Source: Ryuthela nishihirai (lineage: Eukaryota; Arthropoda; Arachnida; Araneae; Heptathelidae). From it: DNA of 64,000 bases. Every line of letters begins with the position of its first letter. Within the stretch, counting starts at the first letter, position 1. The notes beneath the pieces were generated by a model. It saw only the letters and a list, made by a program, of their open reading frames with translations. It was not told where the DNA came from and did no database searches. Of the stretch, positions 31,403 through 42,032 are shown piece by piece. A program made the position numbers and the translations under genes. The stretch lies in NCBI GenBank assembly GCA_038380435.1, contig JAWZYU010000025.1, positions 28,062,707 to 28,126,706 on the forward strand, read 5' to 3'.

Positions 31403-31647
31403 CAGGGTCGGATCTAGAGGAAGGCAATGCCCCCTCCCCTCTACGAGTGAGAGTAAAAGGGGCAAAAAATTATTGAATTTATTTATATTTTGTGCTTTTT
31501 TCAAAAAAGTTTTTTAAACCCCGTAAAAAAGGGGAAAATATACTGTATTGGTAACAAAGTGTCTTGCCTCTCCATTTTATATTTTTTCGGCTCGATTACG
31601 CTTCTTGCCCCCCCCCCCCCCAATTTTTTTCCCTAGATTCGGCCCTG
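31403..31647. mobile_element. hAT-like MITE
   Basis: Termini CAGGGTCGGATCTAG (left) and CTAGATTCGGCCCTG (right) are inverted repeats with two mismatches. The flanks CGCATGAAT and CGCATAAT would be an 8-bp duplication with one indel. The inside is AT-rich with a C-run at about 31606-31621 and no coding frame. Confidence 0.65.
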
Positions 31648-31852
31648 CGCATAATCTTGCAAATTTGTCTATTAACAGTGAAGATAAGTTCCTAAGTGGT
31701 AGCCACGTTGTTCGTCATGAAGAAATCATTTAATAGCTGGAATACTATCTTCAGTGTAACACTGTTACGGAAAATTTGAGGCACGTTAAGACAAAGTTTA
31801 ATTTATAAGGCAACGATAACAGAAGTCTGCGGTAAACAGTCTGCGGTAATAG

Positions 31853-32237
31853 GGTTGGGTTGTTTTACCTCTGAGCGGCACTTTTTTGCACACCATGGGC
31901 TAAATGGCCAGGTCACATGGACCCCGAAGGCTCAGAGAAGGTTGGGGGAGGGGACCCACTGGAACAGCTGTTGGGAGACAGATGGTAGTCTTCCGTCAAG
32001 GCCATCCAGCGTGTTCTTTAACGTGCACAGGATATGGCTCTCCCGCACACGGGGCCACGGCTTAACGTCCCATCCGACGGGCGGCGGCCTTTCCAAGGCC
32101 ATCGGTGTCCCCTACTGACCGTGGGCAAGGCGGGGAATTTTGCGGAGATAAATCTCAACGCTGACCCAGCTGGGACTCGAACCTGGGAACTACAGATTAC
32201 GAGTCTGGCGCGCTACCGACTGAGCCACCCCCGCCCC
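31853..32237 (-). mobile_element. SINE-1 copy, full length, with TSD
   Basis: TGCGGTAATAG flanks the copy at 31842-31852 and 32238-32248. All domains match the family consensus closely. Confidence 0.93.
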
Positions 32238-32248
32238 TGCGGTAATAG

Positions 32249-33227
32249 AAACGCCATACAATTACTGAAAGTACGAAGTAAGATAGAGACATAATTTATT
32301 ACATTAATCGAGCTGCCACAAAGGTATAAGAAAATTGACAAGTTTGGAAGAGTTATGCTTCTTGGTAAAAATCATTTAAAGTTTAAACATCGTCTCGCAA
32401 TGGCGTATGGTTAATGCGAGACAAATAAGTTGAATGCATCCATAATTGGTTTAATTCGTAACTGTCAGAGATAATTGAATCTTTGAAGCAGCGACACTGA
32501 GTGGGTGTTGATTCATACATTTGGCGAGCTCTCGGACTGTTAAGTCCATCATGGAAGTGGAGACATGAAATAGATTTTATGAGCTGTTACACTATATTGC
32601 ACTTAAATAAATATATTAAGTTTACAGTCGTGTGCCTGCTTCCCCCTTTTTACATAATTTTTAGATCGATATTTATTCAATTGGTAATGTACAAAACACA
32701 GTAGTACAGATACTCATTTCATTATGGAAGTATACAAACATTCAATATTCTTTATCATTTACGCTAAGTTTTATCTGACAATCCTTACAAGTTGTAATTA
32801 AATATAATTGAAAAGATTTTCAATAGAATTTAAGCTAATTTCTAAATTATACAGCTAAAAAATTCAAGGCTGCCAAAATTTCAAATACTTTCGAAATTAC
32901 GCATATTCGACTGCATGTTGAGAAAGAAAATCGAGGTGCAAATAAAAAGTGAAAAGAGCGACCACTGTGAACAGACTTTCAGCTACAAGTGTTTTGCATT
33001 TTAAGAATCTCCAAACGTACAATAATTTACCTAATACCCTTTAGGACTCTTCACTTGTATGAATCTGTATTTTCAGCTTCTAGTTTTCCGAAAAAAAAAA
33101 ATACCGAAAACAGACTGTGTTCAACAAGATTTATACTAAAAACAGCACCACTTGATTTTGACATCGCTTCACTCTGTACTTCGAAACAACATCCTTCATT
33201 GTTTCTAAAATCCCGGAATGTCTAGAT
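32249..33227. other. non-genic AT-rich stretch of about 1 kb
   Basis: I see no repeat shared with other parts of the window and no convincing coding frame. Confidence 0.5.
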
Positions 33228-33944
33228 CTGAAGGGGGACGAGAGTTGCTTCAGTCCGTAGCACAAGGCTAGTAACCTGCGGTTCTCAAGTTCGAGTCCCA
33301 AGTGTGGGTTGGGTTGTTTTATCTCTGAGCGGCACTTTTTTGCACATCATGGGCTAAATGGCCAGGTCACATGGACCCCGAAGGCTCAGAGAAGATTGGG
33401 GGAGGGGACCCACTGGAACAGCTGTTGGGAGACAGATGGTAGCCTCCCGTCAAGGCCATCCAGCGTGTTCTTTAACGTGCACAGGGTACGACTCTCCCTC
33501 ACACGGGGCTACGGCTTAACGTCCCATCCGACGGACGGCGGCTTTTTCAAGCCCCATCGGTGTCCCCTACTGACCGTGGGCAGGGCGGAGAATTTTGCGG
33601 AGATAAATCTCAACGCTGACCCAGCTGGACTCGAACCTGGGAACTACAGATTACGAGCCTGGCGCGCTACCGACTGAGCCACCCCCGCCCATCCCAAGTG
33701 TGCCAGCGTCGAGATTTATCTCCGGTAACTCTATTCTACTGTCAGATAAAAAAGTGGACAGCGATGGGTTTGGAAAGCCACCGCCATCGGATAATGAACA
33801 GTAGCCCCTGTACAGAGAATGCACATTGAAGAACACATTGGATAGCCAACCTTACGCCAACTCTGAGCATGTGGGGTCTTTGTGACCTAGCCATTTAGCC
33901 TTTCGTGTGCACAAAGTGTCGGTCAAAAGTAAAAGAATCCAATC
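33228..33944 (+). mobile_element. old SINE-1 split by a young SINE-1
   Basis: Pieces at 33228-33306 and 33692-33944 join at TCCCAAGTGTG. The first holds a degraded head with TTCGAGTCCCA. The second holds the core, the 3' domain and a tail AAAAGAATCCAATC. Divergence is high. Confidence 0.8.
33307..33691 (-). mobile_element. young SINE-1 nested in an old SINE-1, with TSD
   Basis: TCCCAAGTGTG, just after the old element's B box, is repeated at 33296-33306 and 33692-33702. The insert is complete and antisense to its host. Confidence 0.92.
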
Positions 33945-34575
33945 TAGGTCTGAAGCTTGCATAAAGTATTTCCACGGCTGTTCTCTTTAATATCTGAAAT
34001 GACATTCTAATTCGGCAGATTATGGGCAAAAGAAAGGTACCCCTTTCTCTTTCAGACGAAAGTGATGATCTTAAAAGCATACTTGTCATTCTTGAACCCT
34101 CAAACAACTACCAGAGATAATGTTATCAGCCATGTTATGTATGATAGGAGCACTTTTACGACTCGACGGCGGTATCCACAGCATCGGGATAATCTGTTGT
34201 GGCTCGGTGCTGCTCCTTTGCCCTGAGCTTAATCACCAGCAGCCAGGATATTTTAAGATGCTGATAGTGAATGAATGACTCGAGATTTATTGCGCTGGAA
34301 AAAGTCGCCGCTTCAAGAGTTGTGAGTTACATTGTGTCTAACTGACGACACTAAAGAGTGATGTTGGAGGTCACCGAACTTCTCTTCAGATTCTGAATTC
34401 AATTTCAAAGCCAAAAGAAAAGGCGAAGAGAAATTAGTTGTTTTAAACGGTCATCTAACCACAAAGGTCTTCTTGTGGTTGCTGCAGAGCTTGAGGGATT
34501 TCTTTTTTCTCGGTTATTGAATGAATGTTTCATCTTTTACAGCTCGTTTCGTAAATAACAGTTGTAACTGGACTA
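33945..34575. other. non-repetitive stretch, no recognisable gene
   Basis: Mixed composition; no frame of note and no repeat recognised. Confidence 0.45.
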
Positions 34576-34586
34576 GATTAACTGGG

Positions 34587-34901
34587 TTGGGTTGTTTTAC
34601 CTCTGAGCGGCACCTTTTTGCACACCATGGGCTAAATGGCCAGGTCACATGGACCCCGAAGGCTCAGAGGTTGGGGGAGGGGACCCACTGGAACAGCTGT
34701 TGGGAGACAGATGGTAGCCTCCCGTCAAGGCCATCCAGCGTGTTCTTTAACGTGCACAGGGTATGGCTCTCCCGCATACGGGGCCACGGCTTACCGTCCC
34801 ATCCGACGGACGGCGGCCTTTCCAAGCCCATCGGTGTCCCCTACTGACCGTGGGCAGGGCGGGGAATTTTGCGGAGATAAATCTCAATGCTGACCCAGCT
34901 G
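34587..34901 (-). mobile_element. SINE-1 copy 5'-truncated upstream of the B box, with TSD
   Basis: GATTAACTGGG flanks the copy at 34576-34586 and 34902-34912. The insert ends at GCTGACCCAGCTG, so the entire internal promoter is missing. Confidence 0.93.
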
Positions 34902-34912
34902 GATTAACTGGG

Positions 34913-35242
34913 AAATCACGGTTTTTCTTATAATACGCTGTATATATTCTCAACCTCGAATTTACTAATCAATTCATGCGGAGCCTAAATTCTCGAGATA
35001 ACATGCAGTTTGAATAATGATAGCAGCAAGCCTTTTCACACCTTAAAATCGTTAGCCCCTTTGGATTATGGTAAAACTAACAAATATTATTTACATGTTT
35101 TTGTTTTTTCGTTAACTTGTATTGCCTGCTAACTTGGAAGAACATAGCGACATTGACATAAGGTTTCGCAGAGGAGGGTGTATTTTTTTGTGGGTGGGAG
35201 GAGGGGGGGGGGGGGACCTTTATTTAGAAACTTTCACAGCAC
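34913..35242. other. non-genic stretch with a G-run
   Basis: A purine-rich tract with about 13 consecutive G lies at 35202-35214, just upstream of the LINE fragment. Confidence 0.5.
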
Positions 35243-35883
35243 ACTTGGAACTTTAAAGCCTCGGGTCAAGACAAAACATCGAACAGGATGCTCAAGCATC
35301 TTCCAAAGAAAGCCATTGTGCATCTCTGTTCGATATTTAATTATTTAGTTCGAAATCTTATATTTCCTGATGTCTAGAAAAATGCTATCGTCAAGCTTTT
35401 ACATAAACCAGGAGAGGACTCCGCTATTCCATCCAGCTATCGTCCTATCAGCTTGCTGTCTACAATTAGTAAGCTTTTTGAAAAGATTTTGCTCAATCGT
35501 ATTGACGACTTTCTTGGTTGCCACCCTATTCTGCCTGAGATCCAGTTTGGTTTCAGACGGAATCGATCTACCGAACACCAGGTCTTTAGGGTGGTGGAGA
35601 AAGTGGCCGAATCCTTTAACAACAAGGAGTCCCTTGCAGCCATCTTGCTGGACGTGGCCAAAGCCTTTGACCGTGTCTGGTTGGACGGCCTTTTACACAA
35701 GGTTATAGAAGCCGAAGTGGCATCTGGACTCATCTGCTTGATCCAATCATATCTCTTCAATAGTATATTTCAAGTGCAAATTAAATCTGCCATGTCTACA
35801 AGAAGAGTCATCTCAGCGGGTGTGCCTCAGGGCTCCCTTTTGGGTCCTACACTCTTCTCTTTATACGATTTACCTTCCCTTTG
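35243..35883 (+). pseudogene. Jockey-like LINE reverse transcriptase fragment with one premature stop
   Basis: The frame gives reverse transcriptase motifs in the expected order. They are SGQDKTSNRMLKHLPKKAIV, SSYRPISLLSTISKLFEKIL, a GFRRNRSTEHQ block, AILLDVAKAFDRVW (with the first catalytic aspartate) and VISAGVPQGSLLGPTLF. A TAG at 35375-35377 sits where Jockey-type proteins usually have tryptophan, the only stop over some 210 codons. The frame ends just before the expected YADD motif, so the catalytic site is incomplete. Endonuclease and C-terminus are absent. The enzyme would copy LINE RNA into DNA at the target site; this copy is dead. Confidence 0.85.
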
Positions 35884-36276
35884 ATCGTATTCATCTTGAA
35901 TTAATCCAATTAAAATTTTGCACAGGATCACAAAGCTTTGACAAAATGGTGTGACTGAAATCTCTATATTCATTAACGAATCGCCCTTGACGTTAATGAG
36001 GATTTTACGCAAAAAACTTCCATTTCTACGCTTTATTTCTAGTATTTCGACTTCCAAAGAACACAGAGATTTTAATTTTGATGGCAAATAATCATTCGTA
36101 GATCGTGTATGGATATGCGATGTTCCAGGTAAAACATTGCCCATTACCACCTACATCTGAGAATATGCCCAGTTCGCATAAGCAAAAACATAACAAATAA
36201 ACCACCCGTGGGTGGGCCCCTAGAGGCTAACATAAAAAACACAAGCTAAAAATAGCATATATCATATACAAGAAAC
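35884..36276 (-). other. probable 3' untranslated part of the opposed Jockey-like fragment
   Basis: It lies directly downstream, on the minus strand, of the C-terminal fragment at 36277-36617. It contains a frame of about 107 codons without a recognised domain. A short CCCACCCACGGG palindromic patch lies near 36205-36220. Its nature is inferred from position only. Confidence 0.35.
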
Positions 36277-36617
36277 CTAAAACGAGTAGCTTTCCTCAGA
36301 GAAAGTCATCATTTTAGGTCTCTTATACTCATTGAGAACATTATGATCATAATTAAGCAAATAAGAAATAATCTCATTAGGATTATTTTTAACAGCCCCA
36401 AAAAACGTTTTTGAGATGCATTTAATATGAGTATATATATGTGGTCGATGCCCAAGTCTTTATCAAGTTGTCTGTTAGTAACAAACCAAGGGACATCGAC
36501 CGCATATCCCAATATTTTGTTTGGCAAGACCTGAATCTTGCGTATATTCGTGGAGGACTCCGCCCATATAGGGGAGCAAATAATCATTTTTATTAAAAAA
36601 TCTGTAATAAGATACAA
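36277..36617 (-). pseudogene. Jockey-like LINE C-terminal fragment, frameshifted
   Basis: Read on the minus strand, the segment shows the region downstream of Jockey reverse transcriptases: SPIWAESSTNIRKIQVLPNK, then VDVPWFVTNRQLDKDLGI. A frameshift near 36400 is followed in the next frame by FFGAVKNNPNEIISYLL and NYDHNVLNEYKRPK, ending at a stop at 36277-36279. It lies tail to tail with the fragment at 35243-35883, and the two do not overlap in protein coordinates. They could be parts of one rearranged element or two insertions. Confidence 0.82.
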
Positions 36618-36792
36618 TTAAAGATATTTTGGTGGTATGTTTATCTATCTGTCTGTTTTATGCTTGTGGAATTTTGATAACTGTGCTCAGTAATTGTCGA
36701 CGTAGTTAAGTCTCAAAAATTTTGTCTGAATTCATCTGAACTATTTGTACAATAATTTTAAACCCTTGGAATGTCAGCTAACCTAATCACAG
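36618..36792. other. short non-genic spacer
   Basis: AT-rich; no continuation of either LINE fragment is visible. Confidence 0.5.
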
Positions 36793-37005
36793 TTTGGTTG
36801 TTTTTCCTCTGAGCGGCACTTTTTTGCGCACAATGGGCTAAAATGACCAGGTCACAAAGACCCTAATGGTTTAGAGAAGACTGGAGGAAAAGGACCCATT
36901 GGTCAGCTGTTAGGAGACAGATGGAAGCCTATCATCAAAGCCAATCTGCGTGTCCTTTATCGTATAGGGAGGGTATGAACTCTCCTACACTGGATGTCTA
37001 GTCAC
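36793..37005 (-). mobile_element. old SINE-1 3' half
   Basis: A diverged antisense SINE-1 from GGTTGTTTTTCCTCTGAGCGG to a degraded GAACTCTCCTACACTGG core. The adjoining young SINE-1 was inserted at its end; the old head is not seen beyond it. Confidence 0.75.
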
Positions 37006-37013
37006 AGTACTTG

Positions 37014-37404
37014 GGGGCGGGGGTGGCTCAGTCGGTAGCGCGCCAGGCTCGTAATCTGTAGTTCCCAGGTTCGAGTCCCAGCTGGGTCAGCGTTGAGATT
37101 TATCTCCGCAAAATTACCCGCCCTGCCCACGGACAGTAGGGGACACCGATGGGCTTGGAAAGGCCGCCGTCCGTCGGATGGGACGTTAAGCCGTGGCCCC
37201 GTGTGCGGAGAACCATACCCTGTGCACGTTAAAGAACACGCTGGATGTCCTTGACGGGAGGCTACCATCTGTCTCCCAACAGCTGTTCCAGTGGGTCCCC
37301 TCCCCCAACCTTCTCTGAGTCTTCGGGGTCCATGTGACTTGGCCATTTAGCCCATGGTGCGCAAAAAAGTGCCGCTCAGAGGTAAAACAACCCAAAAACA
37401 ACAA
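37014..37404 (+). mobile_element. young SINE-1 at the edge of an old SINE-1
   Basis: AGTACTTG occurs at 37006-37013 and 37405-37412. The copy is complete, with a CCCAAAAACAAC tail. Confidence 0.9.
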
Positions 37405-37412
37405 AGTACTTG

Positions 37413-38253
37413 CCAAAACTGATGGATGAAATACGTATGAGCAAAAGAATATCCAAAAGATAACTTTTTTAATTTATGCATGTAGAAAACTTTGCTTACT
37501 AATTATTGATTGGTTGTTGTGCGGGTCGCTTAGGCAATTGTTCCAATATTTGTTCTAAGAGAAGGATTTAGTTGGTATTCGACCGTAAGGCTTCTTTTCA
37601 AAGAGTGATTCGTAAGTTCCAAAATTATTTCGAAACAGCAAAGAAAACAAAGAGTTGATTGTAACTAAGAATGTTTCAGTGAACATTAACTTTGGCGAAG
37701 AATTTTAGTCAAAATATGGAAATTCGGGTCTTCAAAAACAGACGGGCATTCTTTCGCCATCATCTTCCAACCGCTGTCGCTCTCTCGTTATTTAGGTTAG
37801 TGGCTCTCCGAACATCGATCGTGCTACTGCGCATGTGCAACTGGGGTCGTGTCTAGGGAGAACGATCCTCCAGGCAACAGCGAATCTAACATGCTTCGTC
37901 GCCAGATAAAATGAATAAGCTGTTTTGTAGCGGAAAAATTTTTGGATTCCTTTGATGATCTTGTTTGCCACCATTCTCTGTGAAGGGAAGAGAATATTGT
38001 TTGCGAATGGGTTTTCTATGACGCAATATCGTTTTATTAAGGAGCATGTTTTTTCTTGCTGGTGGAATGGGAATATCCGGGCAATAGAATTAAGCGAATT
38101 CAAAAGAACATGTTATGAATAAGTCTGGTATTTCGATATCTACCAAGAACTTGAATTATTTTCGTACCCCTAGTTCAGCATTTTTTAACTACAGATTTTC
38201 AGCTTCATATTTCCGGTATAAAAATTCTTTTGATTGTGTAAGTAATAAAAAAA
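37413..38253. other. non-repetitive stretch, no recognisable gene
   Basis: A minus-strand frame of 103 codons lies at 37792-38103 without any domain I recognise. Composition is like the surroundings. Confidence 0.45.
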
Positions 38254-38707
38254 ATACCCCCTCAAGCAGCTGCTTGCCACAGAAGTCTGACAGGAGCCTG
38301 TCAGTTTATATGCTACAGTAGATCTGAGAGGATGGCAGGACCTCAGCAGAAAACAACTTGAACATCCATGCCTTAGCCGGTGCTCGAACCCAGGTCCCTA
38401 CACCGATGGGCTTGGAAAGGCCGCCGTCTGTCGGATGGGACGTTAAGCCGTGGCCCCGTGTGCGGGAGAGCCATACCCTGTGCACGTTAAAGAACACGCT
38501 GGATGGCCTTGACGGGAGGCTACCATCTGTCTCCCAACAGCTATTCCAGTGGGTCCCCTCCCCCAACCTTCTCTGAGCCTTCGGGGTCCATGTGACCTGG
38601 CCATTTAGCCCATTGTGTGCAAAAAAGTGCCGCTCAGAGGTAAAACAAGCCAACCCAGGTCCCTTAGATCAGTAGCCAAGCGCGCTCACCACTCGGCCAC
38701 GGGACGG
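38254..38707 (-). mobile_element. SINE-2 copy interrupted by a SINE-1
   Basis: The tail half at 38254-38399 and the head at 38652-38707 form one SINE-2. The split lies in the T-arm region around CCCAGGTCCCT. Confidence 0.9.
38400..38651 (+). mobile_element. SINE-1 5'-truncated, inserted inside a SINE-2, with 13-bp TSD
   Basis: AACCCAGGTCCCT, from the SINE-2 head, is found at 38387-38399 and 38652-38664. The insert begins at ACACCGATGGGC and lacks the tRNA head. The second TSD overlaps the end of its own tail. Confidence 0.93.
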
Positions 38708-38714
38708 CTAACTG

Positions 38715-39060
38715 TGCAAGTAGGATGGAATAAAAGTCCTCTGAACACGCAAATACAAGGAATCAAAAATCGTCTGACTACGAAAATCGAAATCCTCTGA
38801 ATTTATAATTAAGATGGATTAAAACTTCCTCTGTTTAAATATGAGGTGGATGAAATGTAATCTGAATATGGAAACCGAAAATTAAAACCATTTGAATAAA
38901 TAGGATGGATAAAAATTCCTCTGAATTAGTAAAACGTGAATCAAAAAGCATTTAAATGCGAACAGGGAATCAAAATGCATTTGAATATGTAAACAGCGTG
39001 AATACAAATATTTTGAATATGTAAACAGCGTGAATACAAATATTTTGAATACGTAAGCTA
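38715..39060. repeat. degenerate minisatellite of about 33 bp
   Basis: Motifs of the type GAATATGTAAACAGCGTG plus AATACAAATATTTT recur with decay. The two most similar units sit at about 38984-39048. Older units to the left keep only a GGATNNAAAATTCCTCTGAAT pattern. Confidence 0.6.
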
Positions 39061-39908
39061 GGTCTTGAGCAGTGCTTCTCAAATACAAGTTTTTCCATGG
39101 AATTGCAATATATAAAACTTTGAGGAAATCATAAGTAAAATGAAGAAAATTTCTCCTCTCTCTAGACCATTTATCACCGAAGTCCGAAGGAAACTTATCA
39201 AAGTAAAAAAATATATACCAAGAAAATTTCATCTTAACCGGGATTAAAATCCAGATTAATTTCACTTGTAACTAAATGCGTTAACAACTACGTGGCCATG
39301 GTGACTGAGGAAATCACACTCTGTAACTAATATTTAAACCGTTCCCAATGAAATTATATTCCAAAAGCAGTAAAAAATATCTTCTCTACAATATACAAAA
39401 GCTACAATTTCCATAATCTTGAGTTGTATAATATGTAGCGATAAGAACACCATTCCGTATTTAAGTTCTCCAATCGGGTTGTTTGGAATGATAACTAGGG
39501 AAACGAAAACCATGAAATGGCAGATCAAAAAAGAAACACTACACATGAAACAAAGTATATTTTGCATGAAAACGAACAGTAGATTTGAGCACCAATTCTA
39601 ATTTGAAATAAAACTCTGTACACTGGGACTCTGTACATTTCCACCATCACGCCAGATATGCTTCAACGAACATGGACTAAGATTGATTATCGATTGGATA
39701 TTGTCCGTATAACGAATGGTACTCATGTGGTATACGTTGCGTATAAGGTTTTTCAACTTTGTAAGAGTAATCAGTGTAAAGATATGTTCATTACTTCACG
39801 TTATTTTGTGTGCATCCTGTAAAATATACAGGTCTGTATTTACGATTCACAAGATTAGCTTCTTTTTCTTTGCCAGTAATTGAGCGCTGAAGCTTTCCTT
39901 TAACACAT
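39061..39908. other. non-genic AT-rich stretch
   Basis: A minus-strand frame of 127 codons at 38882-39265 overlaps the minisatellite and is low in complexity, so I do not call a gene. Confidence 0.5.
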
Positions 39909-40051
39909 TGGTTCTTTACTCCTGACGGGGGACTTCATCTGTCTCCTAACAGATGGAAGCCCAATATTCTGTGAGCCTTTGTGACCTGGCCATTCAGCCC
40001 ATTGTGTGCAAAAAGAGTTGCTGGAAGGTAAAACAATCCAACTCTTTTCCT
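39909..40051 (+). mobile_element. old SINE-1 3' fragment
   Basis: A diverged 3' domain and tail (CCTGACGGGGGACTTCATCTG, GTGACCTGGCCATTCAGCCC, AAAACAATCCAAC); no head or core. Confidence 0.75.
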
Positions 40052-40280
40052 CAACTTTAAGTGAACACCTTATGACCATTATTCAAAATACTAACGCATA
40101 TGATGCAAAAGATGTTTGTTAGAACTAATGATTAACTTTCAAAAAATCAGTTATGAGTTCAATCAAATAGGTGGACAAATCTAATTTGAAAGCTTATTTT
40201 TGTATATCTGTTTTTGAGACACGCGTTTTGAAGACAAAAAATACACAAATCATTTATGCGGTAATTGGATTTAAGACAAG

Positions 40281-40670
40281 GGTTAGGTTGTTTTACCTCT
40301 GAGCGGCACTTTTTTGCACACCATGGGCTAAATGGCCAGGTCACATGGACCCCGAAGGCTCAGAGAAGGTTGGGGGAGGGGACCCATTGGAACAGCTGTT
40401 GGGAGACAGATGGTAGCCTCCCGTCAAGGCCATCCAGCGTGTTCTTTAACGTGCACAGGGTATGGCTCTCCCGCACACGGTGCCACGGCTTAACGTCCCA
40501 TCCGACGGACGGCGGCCTTTCCAAGCCCATCGGTGTCCCCTACTGACCGTGGGCAGGGCGGGGAATTTTGCGGAGATAAATCTCAAAACTGACCCAGCTG
40601 GGACTCGAACCTGGGAACTACAGATTACGAGCCTGGCGCGCTACCGACTGAGCCACCCCCCGCCCCTTTG
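40281..40670 (-). mobile_element. SINE-1 copy, full length, with short TSD
   Basis: AGACAAGG occurs at 40273-40280 and 40671-40678. All domains are present. Confidence 0.91.
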
Positions 40671-40807
40671 AGACAAGGTAATGAAGACAAAGTTGAGTAG
40701 CTGCTTTTAAGGGAACCTACGAAAACATAAATGTAAGTCACTTAACGAAGTGTTTGAGATAAACTTCTTAGATAAAGGTATATCAATTATTGAGTAAAAG
40801 TTTAGAC

Positions 40808-41347
40808 CAATGTTTCCCAAAATGGGCGGTACCATCCCTGGGGGGCGCTGGAACGATCCAGGGGGTCGGTAGTAGCCTCGGGTGCAATTGGGGGGCGGTG
40901 GAAGCGTAAAGAAAGAACGGGGGAAGAAAAGAAAATTTTGAAAAACCGTTCGTACATGTTTCATCTGTTGTGTAACATAGAGTTAAAGTCATAGTGATTA
41001 CTTTTTATTTGTCAAATAAACAAATAAAATTATCCTTCGTTATCTTAATTTTCTGTGTGTAATGCGAATATTACTATGGTTGAATTTAATAAATAATTTT
41101 ATAATTTCAAGGTGTCTTATTTACAACAACATCTTTCTTTACTATGTTGTAGGACGTAGGTAGAAATATAGATACATAAAAGAACGCAAATTTGTCACTG
41201 CATCTTTCTGTTTGTTCGCTTAAAGAAGAAATTACTCATTAAAATCATAAAAATTACTCAGCGCCCCCTGGTAGATTTCCAGGGGGGCGCTGAGTAATTT
41301 TTTTTCTGAAAAGGGGGCGGTAGAACAAATAAGTTTGGGAACCTCTG
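40808..41347. mobile_element. hAT-type MITE with perfect 8-bp TSD
   Basis: GTTTAGAC flanks the element at 40800-40807 and 41348-41355. The termini CAATGTTTCCCAAA and CAGAGGTTCCCAAA (right end, inverted) are the hAT type. Both ends carry GGGGGGCG motifs, and near 41263-41297 there is a local palindrome built on CAGCGCCCCCTGG. No transposase frame is present. Confidence 0.88.
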
Positions 41348-41355
41348 GTTTAGAC

Positions 41356-41612
41356 CAAGATGTGAAGAAATGTACAAAAAAGCGTAATTTTCAATTATTT
41401 TTTAAAAAGACTGATAACCGGTAAGCTTGTGTTGGTTTCTCGTACACAATACAAACACTTACACAAGGAACACAACACAGAAACACTTAAGGACATGCCC
41501 GGTGGAATAGTAGTCAGGTGCAATAACCAAGGTAGGGCTTACTGTATATGAGCTTACTGGTAGGGCTTACTGTGTATGAGCTAGGCGGCTATGAACACAT
41601 AAAGGTCGCAAA
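41356..41612. other. non-genic stretch with a short direct repeat
   Basis: GGTAGGGCTTACTGT(A/G)TATGAGCT occurs twice in tandem around 41531-41583. Nothing else is recognised. Confidence 0.5.
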
Positions 41613-41623
41613 TTGTATTTTAG

Positions 41624-42005
41624 GTTGTTGGGTTGTTTTACCTCTGAGCGGCACTTTTTTGCACACCATGGGATAAATGGCCAGGTCACATGGACCCCGA
41701 AGGCTCAGAGAAGGTTGGGGGAGGGGACCCACTGGAACAGCTATTGGGAGACAGATGGTAGCCTCCCGTCAAGGCCATCCAGCGTGTTCTTTAACGTGCA
41801 CAGGGTATGGCTCTCCCGCACACGGGGCCACGGCTTAACGTCCCATCCGACGGGCGGCTGCCTTTCCAAGCTCATCGGTGTGCCCTATTGACCGTGGGGA
41901 GGGCGGGGAGTTTTGCGCAGATAAATCTCAAAGCTGAGCCAGCTGGGACCCGAACCTGGGAACTACAGATTATGAGTCTGGCGCGCTACCGACTGAGCCA
42001 CCCCC
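41624..42005 (-). mobile_element. SINE-1 copy, full length, with TSD
   Basis: TTGTATTTTAG lies at 41613-41623 and 42006-42016. The same motif occurs a third time at 42022-42032, so the target site was locally duplicated again on the right. Confidence 0.92.
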
Positions 42006-42032
42006 TTGTATTTTAGACCCCTTGTATTTTAG

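Noticed and set aside
35827..36150. A 107-codon minus-strand protein between the Jockey fragments
   Set aside because: I recognise no gag or other LINE motif, and its position fits a 3' untranslated region. It crosses the border of the plus-strand reverse transcriptase.
35243..36617. Twin-primed 5' inversion of one Jockey element
   Set aside because: The inverted segment lies downstream of the 3' part rather than upstream, so the standard model does not fit.
37186..37416. Repeated 80-110 codon reading frames across SINE-1 copies as a protein family
   Set aside because: The frames are translations of the SINE itself, on either strand. They are interrupted in many copies and lack any start context or domain.
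37792..38103. A 103-codon minus-strand gene
   Set aside because: No domain, no homologous pattern I recognise, and composition equal to the surroundings; an ORF of this length is expected by chance in 64 kb.
38882..39265. A 127-codon minus-strand gene
   Set aside because: It overlaps a degenerate minisatellite and is dominated by hydrophobic low-complexity sequence from A/T-rich DNA.
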